This document shows, in pieces, positions 25,303 through 35,208 of a DNA stretch of 64,000 nt (the first letter of the stretch is position 1; the number at the start of each line of letters is the position of its first letter). The stretch is from Isoetes taiwanensis (taxonomy: Eukaryota; Streptophyta; Lycopodiopsida; Isoetales; Isoetaceae): contig JAJEKV010000003.1 in assembly GCA_021234155.1 (NCBI GenBank), forward strand, positions 29,621,166 through 29,685,165. Direction: 5' to 3'. The position numbers and the translations under genes are program-made. Below the pieces are notes generated by a model, which saw only the letters and a program-made list of their open reading frames with translations, had not been told where the DNA came from and did not search any database.

Positions 25303-26342
25303 TTCATCCTTCTTACTCTTATGTGGCATGTTTTCTGCATTGAAATCCACATATCTTTCAAATATTTCCTTTGCAGCTATAGTTCTTGAGGTAGGCCTTA
25401 CCAAGCCAGTGTTCCCATGCAATGCAATTTTACTACCATTTTCATGTCTCTTTTGCCAGTTGTGCCAAGAAGAGGTTGGAATTCCACGTATAGCCATCCA
25501 TACTTTTGAACATATCCACTTTCCATTCAATGGGAATCTTTTCTTCTTTGATCTTTCATCCTGAATTGCATAGCCAAATATGGGGTACATGAAATTCCTC
25601 CTGCTATCACACTTATGTTCCTGATATGTAGCTCTTGCTACCAACATCTCCTCTATTGTGAACATTCTAATAGAGGAGGCCCAACAACATTCACTTCCTC
25701 TAACCTTCATCAGGGCTTCAGGAGAACAATCATAATCTGACTTGCATCTTTTGGTGGGATAATGTTTGAAAGTTGGAAGTGGCCTCTTGCTACACTGTGT
25801 GAACATTATTGACAATGGTTCTGCATCTATAGGAAACATGTAGTTCCCCTCCAGTTGAATACTGTCCCTAGGCCATGCAACAATAGTTGGAACCTCTAGT
25901 TGCTTCACACAAGCAAGCATTCTTGTTTGCCTAAACCCTTTTCCTTCCAATTGTCATATAATTTTGAGATTGCCACACCTAACCTGTCCTCTCCTAATCT
26001 TTCATCATTCACTGCATTGATGGGATCTGCTAGAACAATAATCCCTTCTCCTATTGCCTCTCTGTTGCATCCATGCAGGATCTTGACCTTTTTGTTTTTC
26101 CAATCAACCCTAGTATAAAGTACAATTTCCTTTCCTTTGGCATCATCCTTTTCATTTCTGGTCTTTTCCTTTCCTTTGCCATCATCAACATCATTTGGAG
26201 TCTTTTCCTTTCGTTTGCCATCATCAACATCATTTGAGGTATTTTCCTTTCCTTGGGCATCATCTTCATTAGTTGGGGATTTTTCCTTGCCTTGATCAGC
26301 ATCATTGGGGGCCTTTTTTTTAGCATTTTGCATGCCATTGAC
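25303..26342 (-). pseudogene. Transposase-like gene copy 1, 5' part
   Basis: The upstream part of the gene continued at 5710-7588. A possible acceptor (CATTTTAG) precedes 26342. The first ~90 residues are a charged repeat (DVDDGKGKEKT variants), then comes a region like DUF8039 (GEGIIVLADP ... VPTIVAWPRDSI), then conserved sequence around EECMLVARATYQEHK-like residues to the CACTA-1 insertion at the Glu codon after KSKKD. A one-base frameshift lies near 25930-25945, where the two overlapping frames both hold parts of the same sentence (NWKEKGLGKQ and TRMLACVKQLE). It is dead through this shift, the insertion and the downstream lesions. Confidence 0.75.
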
Positions 26343-28200
26343 CTAAAATGCATAAAAACATATAGTAAGTTAGCATATCCAAATAACATCTCCCTAACAT
26401 GTTCTTAAATGAAAGCCTCATATGTCTTATTCTATTTGATCATTCTATTTATATAATGGGATTGCCCAATTTATTTTGCTCAACAACCTTAGAAACAACT
26501 TTTAAGGTTATTATAGGTTAGCAGTTTTAAGGTTAAGAAGTTTATTATAGGTTATTATAGGTTAGAAGTTTTAAGGTTAGAAAGTTATTCTAGGTGAAAA
26601 GTTTTAAGGTTAGAAGTTCTAATTCATGAACTTTTAAACTTATAACCTTAACTATTAATTTATAACCTTAACTTCTGAATTCTAATTCATAATAAACTTC
26701 TAAATTCTAATTCTAAGTATAACCTTAACTTCTAAATTCTAAGTATAACCTAAACTTCTAAATTGTAATTCATAAACTTTTAAACTTATAACTTAACTAT
26801 TAACTTATAACCTTAACTATTAACCCTTCTAACTTTAAAACTAAAAACCCTTGTAATAAACTTTTAAATTCGCGGTCCTTATAACTATTAACCCTTGTAA
26901 TAAATTTTCGCGGAAGTTATTATGGCGCGGTACGAAATTTTAAAAGCAGTTATTATTTCAAGTTAACAATCCTCTTCGAACTTTTCTCTCTCACTTTCGA
27001 ACTTTTCTATTTCATTCCAGGCATTCCAGGCGCTTCTGCTTCCAATTTCGGCTTCTGCTTTTCGGCTTCCAATTTCTCGGCTTTCTCAGCTTCTATCTGC
27101 ATCTATCTGCTTTTCGGCTTCTATCGGCTTCTATCGGCTTTTCTAGGCTTCTATCGGCTTCTATCTGCTTCTATCTGCTTTTATCTGCTTTTATCTGCTT
27201 TTCTCGGCTTCTATCGGCTTCTATCTTCTTTTCTTCAAACTCGACTTTTGTAATCTCGGTTATCTGCTTTTCGGCTTCAAACTCGGTTATCTGCAATCTC
27301 GGCTTCTCCTATCGGCTGTTTTCTGAAGAAATTGGCTTCTCCTCTCGGCTGTTTTTTACTTTAGGTTTCAGATCAAAGGTATTTTCCTAGCTTTCACTTA
27401 AAGTCTGCTAGATTTTGTTCTTATTTTTATTCTGGTGTTTGTAAGAACACATATTTTTTCTAGGTCTCCTATTCATTTCTCTATCTGCTCTATCTGCTCT
27501 ATCTTCTCTTATATCTGCTCTATCTGCTCTTATTCTTATGAAATAATTTGTATTGTATATTTGTTCTATCTGCTCTATCTATTCCAAATAATGAACTAAA
27601 TAATGAGTATTATATATCTGCTCTATCTGCTCTTATTCTATCTGCTCTATCTGCTCTATGAGTTCTTATTCTGCTCTATCTGCTCTTATTCTTATTAAAG
27701 TAATGTTCTAGATTCTATCTTATTCTTAGATCTGTTCTATCTGCTCTACCTGCTCTTATTCTATTTGTTCTGTTCTTATTCTATCTGCTCATATTCTATT
27801 CCCCTGGCTTCATATTCTATTTTACTGGCTCTTATTCTATTCTACTACCTTCATATTCACTGGCTTCACTGGCTTCATATTCTGCATTCTGCTCTCTGCC
27901 TGTAAGTAGATATGTTTTTTTTATGCATATTTTATTTTCTATTGGGCGAAATCGCGCTTAGCGCATTTCTAGTTTGGCTTTCTATTGCCCACTAGGTTAA
28001 TCAAATCGCGCCAGGCGCGTTTCTAGTGTGGCCTTTCTATTTCATACTACTTTATACAAATCGTGCCAGGCGCGTGTGAAGTAGATCTGTGCAAAAAACA
28101 CTATAGTAAACGCGCCTGGCGCGTTTTGAATTTTGTATATTTAGAATCATTTTCTGGGGAGAGGAATATCATTTGCTAATTAGTTAATTTCTCTCGTTCT
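26343..28200. repeat. Low-complexity DNA: AACTTCTAAATT and CTTCTATCTGC tracts
   Basis: 26450-26900 consists of short variants of TAACCTTAACTTCTAAATTC. 27000-27900 is pyrimidine-rich, with many CGGCTTCTATCTGC and TCTATCTGCTC units. No coding content. Four palindromic CGCGCC-type motifs lie at 27952-28123. Confidence 0.8.
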
Positions 28201-28212
28201 AGTGCATTACAC

Positions 28213-28440
28213 ATGGCTGCTTTTAGTTCAAATATACTTCCCTTGGACGACCATCAACGCTGGACCCTATACAAGATACTACTTAATTGTGCTGTTCAAA
28301 ACATTCAAAGAGAGTTGGACAAGCCATATGACAGTCTATATCAGGGGCCATGGAAATGCTACCAAACCATCATTCATTTAAATTGGATTTATGTATGTTC
28401 CAAAAGCACGCCACTTTTGCATACCCTTTTCTCAATATAG
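28213..28440 (+). CDS. Small uncharacterised open frame, 75 aa
   Basis: It begins ATGGCTGCTTTTAG and is rich in aromatic and aliphatic residues (LPLDDHQRWTLYKILLNCAV). Nothing identifies it. It lies just upstream, on the opposite strand, of the 3' end of the HAD-domain exon. It may be a first exon, since the sequence after WIYVCSK loses character, or it may be chance. Confidence 0.25.
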   Translation: MAAFSSNILPLDDHQRWTLYKILLNCAVQNIQRELDKPYDSLYQGPWKCYQTIIHLNWIYVCSKSTPLLHTLFSI

Positions 28441-28621
28441 TGTTGTGTTGTGTGACATGCCGTTTTGCATTGTTGCAAATTTTTGCATGTAGTAGTGGGT
28501 GGTTTAATATTTTCTTGTTTTAGTGAGAAGAATGTGGTGTTTGATTAGCATTTGTAGATGACAACAAATCAATATACACAGAACACTTTTTACATTGTAT
28601 TCACTTGATATGAAGATTACA

Positions 28622-29699
28622 TCATGGAGGGACTAGTCCTTTCTTTGTCAAATAACTCTCAAGATAGGGATTCATCTCCTTAGTCCGATCTAGTTCTGGA
28701 TGCATTTTGACAACATCTGATACTGTTTTACCAGCAGCCAAGCCACTCATGATGGACATGAATAGTACTAGAAACTCATCTGTTGAGTAATCTTGTGGAG
28801 TATAAGTTGGTGGATTTAGAGCCTGACCTTGATTATAAAAGCACTTAATAGCATCATCATCTACTATTATGATGTCCTCTTTCTTTTGAATGCCAAGCTG
28901 ATCCATCATAGTACCAAGATATTTGACGAAGACCGGTTTGCCATCCGGATCTCTTGGATGTGGAAACTTTATACACTTACTTTGGTCCCAAATCGTCACA
29001 AAGTCTCGATTCATGCCTGGTAACACCCTAAGTACTTCATCAACATTTCTGCGTTCCATTGAGGACCAGGTAGCAATTCGAAACAATCTGAACGCCTCAT
29101 TCATCATATCTTCTAAGTGTGGACGAGGATAGATCCACTTAGTATTTGATTCTAGAGGGACTTGCTCGAAGTCATCCCTGTTAATAAGCTTCTTAGAAAA
29201 CGTTTTACACAGGACATCATTCAGATCGAAGACAATGATTTTGTCACAAGCAGGTGGAGCCCTGAACCATGGAAAACAAAGAGTTAGCCATGCAAAAGTG
29301 GTCTGCAATACACGCCAAGCGCGTTTTGTTCGTCATAAGTAAGCTACATATCACGCCTGGCGTGAATTACCTTTCATCATCGCCGTCATCCCCAGCAGTC
29401 GTAGCGTTTACATCACTCCCCGGATGCTTACTGTCAGAAGCATCAACTCCACGGTTTAGTTCGGACACGTTCTCTTCTATGAAAGCTACCACATGGGTTT
29501 GATTTCTAACCTCAGTGGTTGCATCTGAGCTTGCATGATCATCCTGGCTGGTATCAGGAACTGTAGCAGTCGTACCCCCAAGCTGGACATTACCAGTTGC
29601 AATGTTATCAAGCATGGACTTCATATTTTTCTCCATGATCTTACGTTCCCGCGCTAGCATGCGGCCTTCTCCTCGGGGGTTGCATTGCTGTTTGAACAT
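28622..29699 (-). CDS. FCP1/NIF-like HAD-domain segment (two exons, 3' end of a larger gene?)
   Basis: An upstream exon (to 29371) ends in an acidic, Ser/Thr-rich linker. Its donor GAAAG|GTAATT joins the acceptor GGTTCAG|GGCTCC, with the second exon at 29261-28622. The phase is kept (AG+G gives Arg). The second exon carries a HAD phosphatase-like core: DKIIVFDLNDVLCKTF, then WIYPRPHLEDMM, TWSS, YLGTMMDQLG and IIIVDDDAIKCFYNQGQALN. FCP1/SCP phosphatases use D-x-D-x-T/V; here the second Asp is Asn (DLND), so catalysis is doubtful, although plant relatives with DLN exist. Stop at 28622-28624. The 109-bp intron holds two CGCGCC-type palindromes. It may be the end of the gene that starts at 33652 or a separate gene. 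Confidence 0.65.
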
Positions 29700-30489
29700 T
29701 CTGGAGTTGCACTTGGAGGCTTTTCTGAACTAGTAGTCTGCTTCTGCCCTTTGTAAGGTACCACAGCCAACGGGTTTTTATCTTTGACAGGACCCCAATC
29801 AGCCGTGGCTAGTACCTTTTCGAAAAACACTTCAAGGAAATCCCTGGATTGGTCATCGTTGACGAAACTTAAACATCTTCTTGATGTCTTCAAGGCTTCT
29901 CTACCAATATATCCTCCAACATGTAATTCACAGCAAGTGGTATCAAGTGGTGCAAATGCCTCAACAAGATAGCTTGCCAGATTGATTGCAAACCCATGTT
30001 TATTCAAGGGCCCCTTTTCTTTTGTCAGCAATTCCAGAGTGATGTCTTTCCGGTAGAGGTTAGGAACATCAAATTCCTCGCTTTCATTTGCTTCATCCTC
30101 ATCATCTGCTTTGTAGAAGACATTTTTCAAGTTGGGTTCATCCAAAAGAAAACACTGCCATGCACCTTTATCCGATGCCCCTTTGCTCTTAGCTACCTCG
30201 TAGTCGTCATCTGGCACAAGGGATATCATTATGAAGATTATACAAGCACTTTTAAACTGCATCCTCGATCAGTATCCTTTGTCTCAAAGAGAAGAGAACC
30301 TTCCCTAACGACCTTTAGGCATTCCAAGTCGTATGAAGCCACCAAAGCATGCATATGAGGGTCTCCTGGGGGGTATATGATGACAATAGTAAAGAGCTTC
30401 TGAGTTGTTAAGCCTATGCAGCTACTAAAAAAACTGTTGTACTCCTGTTGAGTCATCCCTTTCTCTCCTTTTGCAGTCCTGCTATCCAA
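29654..30489 (-). pseudogene. Frameshifted segment, possibly methyltransferase-like
   Basis: Two frames read as one sentence with a one-base shift near 30263 (GSLLFETKDTDRG, then MQFKSACIIFIMIS). A second shift near 29665 leads into the acidic exon of the HAD segment (ATPEEKA to MLARERKIMEKNM). The part TIVIIYPPGDPHMHALV and the later CELHVGGYIGREALKTSRRC vaguely recall the DPPY and Gly-rich motifs of N6-adenine methyltransferases, which are fused to ParB-like domains in some phages. That is inference from pattern only. A splice link to the exon ending at 30546 cannot be made in phase. It is either a decayed middle part of a larger protein or a region with unrecognised introns. Confidence 0.45.
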
Positions 30490-30545
30490 TACAAACAGAG
30501 AAATATTACGAGGGGGAGACCTTTATAGCCATTAGAGACCAGGTA

Positions 30546-33500
30546 TTAGAGTGCAGGTAAGTCACCACCAACATCTTTTAGGACGGCAACCTTTCTTCTC
30601 AGCTCAGCCATCACCTTATCTGATAGCTTTGCGGTGTGCTGTTGGTTCTTTGATTTCCTGTTTTGCAGAAATTCCTTCGACCAAAAGACGTATTTCTTGA
30701 TGTCATCAGCAGACATGCCATACTTGTCTAGCAGGCCGAGTTCAGACAATGTTACATCACCAGATAGCTTCTGAAGTTCTTCACCAACTGCTACCTTCAT
30801 AACTCGCATGTTCTTTATATGAATGCAACAATCAATGAAGGACATTTTGTCCTTAACTGAAGAAGCCTTCTTGTACAGAACTTCTTTGTTTATGCATTGA
30901 TTTAACAACCAAATGATTTCATCATCTTGAAGGCCCTGTACTTTCCTCATCTCGGTAGTCTTCAGATCAAATATTGAAGTATCTTGAGAAGGCACTCTTC
31001 CCATTGGGTCTGGTAGCTGTTTCTGAGCATAAGCATCCCAGAACTCGTTCCACTTCGCCCAGACTTCGTCCTTAGCGAAGACGATCTTGTAGGCATCCGT
31101 AGGACCTCTAGAAGCTGCTTTAGACGTCTCGCCTGCTTCCTCCCCACTTTTTTTTCTTGTCTTTTTTGCCCTTGGTTTCTTATCTTGGATGATAGTCTGA
31201 GCCAAGGTCTTTTCCAATGCCTTAAACTCCTCAGACTTCGTTCCTCCCTGTTTTGTTTGCAGGGATCTTCCATATTCTATCCATTGCTGGCGTGCATGAC
31301 GGAGTTGTTCCATGTAAGGGCTGCATGAATAAAGAAAGCATGTCAGCCAATATAAGCAGGGCATTCAAAAATGAACCGCTTTTTACATCAAGCAAACAGG
31401 ATAATCAGGAAACGACAAAGCCAGGCGTGCCAATTTGCGCGTGGCGTGTATTCATGCTGACAATTCACGGACGAATACATGCCAGGCACGAATTGGCAAT
31501 GCAGCGAATTGGCAATTGTTTTGATCAGGCAGTACATTGCCAATCGCGCCTGGCATGTATTCGTCCGTGAATTGTCAGCATGAATACACGCCACGCGCAA
31601 ATTGGCAATGTACCGCCTGGTCAAACGTAACGCCAGCGCGTATACATGCCACGCCAGCGAATTGGCAAATATCCGACAAAACGCCAAAGCGCCAGCGCCC
31701 GAAGCGCTTTGATCAGTTTAAGATATTGCCAATTCCTTGCAGGCGGTATTCGTCATGAAGCGAACGCTGGCGTTTTGATCGCAAAGATATTGCCAATTCG
31801 CGCGTGGCGTGTATTCGTCCGCGAATTGTCAGCATGATTACACGCTAGGCACGAATTGGCAGCATGGATACACGTCCAGCGCGAACTGGCACGCCTTGAC
31901 ACATGCTGGACCTAGTCTACTACTGTTATTCTTACTTGATATATCTGACTGACTCTATTCCACCTAATATACTAACCTTTTATAAAGAAAGACTTCGCCC
32001 ATTTCGTTCAATGTTGCACTAATCTCTGCCAGGTCCTCTGCAGGGATATGGGGGCTTAGAAACCGACACCTCCTGTTGTTGTAATGTAACAGATACATTG
32101 TTTGTCCTATTTGCTTAGCCTGGTTGGATAGGGATCGTTGTGCCTCAATAGAATGCTGTCCGTCAATAATAAGGAAGCATACATCAGGGTTCTCCACTGT
32201 AAGCTCCTCTAGTATTGTCCACTGGAGTGGAGCATCCTTTTTCTTATCCCAAGGAAGCATGTCTGCTGGCATAGGAACTTGGCCTGGATTCCTCACCATT
32301 GCCCTCAAGATTTCTCTAGCATGCTCAGGGTCATACCTCCTGCTAAAAAGACTTGACTTATATGATCTCACCAGACGGTCAACATGGATGGGATGTGTAA
32401 AAGATTGGCCAAGTGGGTAGTTGTCTGCATACTTGACTAGCCTACTCATTGCCTCCAGCTGCGATTTCTTTTCGGAGTCATTTTCTGCCAAAATGCCATC
32501 AACTGTTGCAGCTGGGATGTCCCTTCCTAAGTCCAGCAATCTTCGTACATCCCTGATATCATTTTGATGCTTCAACTCTTCCACGTAGTAACTTGGAGAA
32601 GGTCCTCGCAAAGCTCTCCTCACTGCAGACACCCCTTCACTAATAGAAACTGGAGTGAGGACAGTATTTTGAGGCCATCCATACTTGAAACATGACTCAG
32701 TACTCACGTCCCCTTCTTCATCAGACCATCTTTGAAAGCAGTTGCCATGGCATGTGTAAATCTGACGAGATCTTTCTTGTGGTTCTTCACAACCTCCACT
32801 AGGAGTTGACAACATATGTCATCCTGCTCCTCACAAGTGATAAGAATACCTTGTTTCTTCATAAGATCGATCTCTTTCTTCCTGGAGTGTAACACAAGAT
32901 CCACCTTACCATTTGTTTTGCCTACATCAACATACCACTCCGCACTGTCATCCATCTTCTCCTCGGGGCATGGAGGATCTGTGTCTGCTCTCTGGAGTAT
33001 CTTCTGAGCCTCTGGCTTTCTCTTCTTCTGGGAGCTGGAGCTCACTGGAGTATCTTCTGAGCCTCTTGCTTTCTTACGAGGAGGTGTAGGAACTACCAAT
33101 CGGTTTTGTCTCTTCTTCCCTGCAAACGAGGGTGCAATACACGCTTAGCGCGATTTTGAGTGGTCATCCATTCCAGCCAGGCTAAAGTACAGAATGGCAT
33201 ACAGTCGCCAATTACAGACATGCACTCAAAAGGCGTGCCAATTACGGCAGGCTGAACAGTCACTCGAAGGCAGGCCGACTAAACACGGTCATACTAATTT
33301 ACACACAGGTGGACAAATTATAGATAGAACAGTTAATCACGAGCAGGACAATTTAACACAGGAAGGACATTAATTATGCAGATGCAAATTCAAGTCACTG
33401 CAGAAATGAGCAGCTAAAGAAATGATAGACAGGAGTGTGAGCAGCTGTAGAAATTTAAGTCACTGCTACAGAAATAATAGATAGGAGTATAGACAGAAGA

Positions 33501-33652
33501 TTTATTGACAGTAAATACAGAGCAAACACTGCACACTAATCAGAGCAATGAACAATGAATGAATGACACACAGAATGATGACAATACTGACCTTGAGCAT
33601 CTTCTCTCGTGGCCCGGCCTGAGTTTGGAGCAGCACGACCTTTGGGCGGCAT
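30546..33652 (-). CDS. ParB/DndB-like DGQH-motif protein, four exons, 636 aa
   Basis: Exons 33652-33592, 33119-32708, 32639-31977 and 31320-30546 have canonical borders (AAG|GTCAGT, TTTGCAG|GG, GAC|GTGAGT, CTATTAG|TG, AAAG|GTTAGT, ATGCAG|CC). They total 1911 nt, a whole number of codons, with no internal stop. The start is the first ATG after a TATA box at 33757-33763. The N-terminus is basic and NLS-like (TPPRKKARG, SQKKRKPEAQK). Exon 3 carries CFLIIDGQHSIEAQRSL, matching the DGQHR-type signature of ParB/DndB-like nucleotide- or DNA-acting folds. A Lys-rich linker (PRAKKTRKKSG) and a helical C-terminal region (VQGLQDDEIIWLLNQ) follow. The function is probably DNA binding or modification for the element. 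Exact family unproven; related phage proteins fuse ParB-like and methyltransferase domains. Confidence 0.75.
31429..31606. repeat. Near-perfect 73-nt inverted repeat in intron 3
   Basis: The arms are 31429-31501 and 31535-31606, separated by 33 nt. They start GCCAATTTGCGCGTGGC on one side and end GCCACGCGCAAATTGGC on the other. They differ at only two or three positions near the loop. Palindromic CGCGCC-type motifs lie within the arms. A partial third copy lies at 31798-31875. The intron transcript would fold into a long hairpin. Confidence 0.9.
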
Positions 33653-33668
33653 CTTCGCGATGATCTTG

Positions 33669-33716
33669 AGCGCCTCGGAGTTCTTGAGCGCCTCAGAGTT
33701 CTTGAGCGTCTCGGAG
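33669..33716. repeat. 18-bp tandem repeat in the 5' leader, about 2.7 copies
   Basis: CTCAAGAACTCCGAGGCG (minus strand) is repeated with single changes just upstream of the ATG at 33652. It could be read in frame if translation started upstream, but the nearest ATG in that direction is not well placed. Confidence 0.8.
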
Positions 33717-33756
33717 CAAGTCGGCAATCAAAAAGCAAAAAATGACATTCAAAAAC

Positions 33757-33763
33757 TTATATA
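33757..33763 (-). promoter_or_regulatory. TATA box of the ParB-like gene
   Basis: TATATAA on the minus strand, about 105 nt upstream of the ATG at 33652. A start of transcription some 30 nt downstream would give a leader of about 70 nt. The leader contains the 18-bp repeat listed next. Confidence 0.6.
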
Positions 33764-33804
33764 GATTTCCATAAGCCGAGTAGGTCAGATTTCGATCGAC
33801 GGGT

Positions 33805-33946
33805 TTCATTCGGATCGACTTTTGATCGACGGTCCGATAGAAGCGAGCGGTTATTAAAATTCCGCAGATCGATTTTTAATCGACGGGCCGATAGAAGCGA
33901 GCGGTTATTTAAATTTCGCGGATCGATTTTTTATCGACGGTCAGCA
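33805..33946. repeat. About 60-bp repeat with GATCGA motifs between divergent genes
   Basis: The unit GATCGA..TTT..ATCGACGG followed by CCGATAGAAGCGAGCGGTTATT occurs twice with a third partial copy. It lies between the minus-strand gene starting at 33652 and the plus-strand exon near 34113, so it may serve as a shared regulatory or transposase-binding region. Confidence 0.7.
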
Positions 33947-34112
33947 ATCTTATGATTGGGCCTAATGGATGGGACGCGATCGTACGAGCAGTAAATGGCT
34001 CTACGACCGCCGTATTGTGAAATCCCATAATTAGATTTCACTCAGCCGGTAAAAAAGCAGTACAATTAACGGATAATTTGAAACTACCACCTAATCTTGC
34101 CGCCAGCCTTTC

Positions 34113-34508
34113 TTGTCATTCGAACTCGAAAGAATTTGGAAGAACAGGAAGAACTCGAAAGAACTGGGAAGAAGTCGGCGCCTGAGCGATGTCGAGCGCC
34201 TTTATGTAAGTTCATCTACTCTTCCAGATCCCAAGCTCCAAATTAATCAAGCGACATTGAACATCGTTGGAGAAGAATGTTACATGCTGACGACGAATTT
34301 GAAGAGGAGAGTGGGAAATTACAAGATAGAATCAGTCGATCCGGAAGTAATATGCCATGGAGTTCCTCTTGGAAATGATCATGTGAACATCCTAGTAACC
34401 AGTTGTCATTTCAACGACGAAGCATTACCCAGAAGGCATCCTGATGGAGACACAGTGGGTGAAAGCATCGGAACCTTTGTTGCATGGCCAGTAATTTGCT
34501 TAAAGAAG
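34113..34508 (+). CDS. DUF8039-like exon
   Basis: The frame carries GEECYMLTTNLKRRVG, CHGVPLGNDHVNILVTS, DEALPRRHPDG and GTFVAWP. This is the DUF8039-type layout found in plant transposon proteins (family named from memory). It ends at the donor AAGAAG|GTGAGT at 34508. A closely related minus-strand exon at 37460-37691 ends at the homologous place. The 5' end is unresolved: the frame has no ATG before residue ~57, and ATGTCGAGCGCC at 34189 is out of frame, so an upstream exon or unusual splice is needed. The next exon would lie toward the transposase-like frame at 35209. Confidence 0.6.
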
Positions 34509-34690
34509 GTGAGTTTTATTTTCTTGGAAGAAATAGAGGAAGATTGAGTGCTTATACTAAGATGCACAAGCTGATTCTGTCATATGTATAAAATTAAAAC
34601 GCTTTCATAACAGACCATTCATTCAAAATTTCAAAACTATAAGGCCTGCAGACCAGACCATTCAGGAATTTAAAAAACACTAGACACTCT

Positions 34691-34951
34691 TTACATTGTT
34701 TTAATTACATACTGTGTGTTATTCATCTGTGTGTGTTTCTCAGTAGTCTCAAATGCTGGCACAATAGTCTCAAATTTTGTTGTAACAAGATAAGCTGGCA
34801 CACAAGAATCTAGCAAATAAGATGGTGCAGCTATTGGGATATTACCCAAAATGGCTTCTTGGTCTGCAACTCTCATTCTCAGCTGAGCGTTCTCCATTTC
34901 AAGCCCCTCCAAAGCACGACACAACTCATTGAATATGCCTATGCTTGTAGC
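34691..34951 (-). CDS. Coiled-coil last exon on the minus strand
   Basis: After an acceptor-like GCCAGCATAG, the frame reads IGIFNELCRALEGLEMENAQ and LRMRVADQEAIL with heptad spacing, then ends at TAA at 34691-34693. It has the character of the coiled coil behind DUF8039-type domains and might belong to the minus-strand exon at 37460-37691, with copy 2 of the transposase in between. That link is a guess. Confidence 0.45.
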   Translation of the reverse strand, partial: ATSIGIFNELCRALEGLEMENAQLRMRVADQEAILGNIPIAAPSYLLDSCVPAYLVTTKFETIVPAFETTEKHTQMNNTQYVIKTM

Positions 34952-35208
34952 CTATGCTGGCGCAGGAGGACCTTCAGTTGAATACGCGCCAGGCGTATGT
35001 TCAGTTGAATACGCGCCAGGCGCGAATTCATAAATGTGTACGTTAGAGAGAAAAAACAAATTAGTGATTCATTTGTAATTTAAATGCAGTACTGGCATTA
35101 GTAGAAGTCTTATGAATTGTAAACTCATTTAATGCATTAAAAAAATTAGCAGGTCTTTGTTATGAAATATTAAGATACGAAAGCTAGTTACTGTATGCAA
35201 TTCACGCC

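Noticed and set aside
29262-29370. HAD exon starting at the upstream TTG/ATG of its own open frame
   Set aside because: The preceding residues read poorly, whereas a GT-AG intron at 29370-29262 keeps phase exactly with the acidic exon.
30546-30640. A splice from the ParB-like gene's fourth exon into the frame at 30489
   Set aside because: No donor and acceptor pair here keeps phase; I left the stop at 30546 as the gene end and describe the downstream segment separately.
31420-31880. CRISPR-like array
   Set aside because: The repeats are irregularly spaced, lie in both orientations and form one large hairpin. The context is a spliced plant gene in a transposon.
32641-32815. Reading straight through 32815-32640 as coding in the ParB-like gene
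   Set aside because: A 68-bp intron (GTGAGT at 32707 to CTATTAG at 32640) joins the flanking frames in phase and makes the whole gene a multiple of three. Reading through would need a frameshift.
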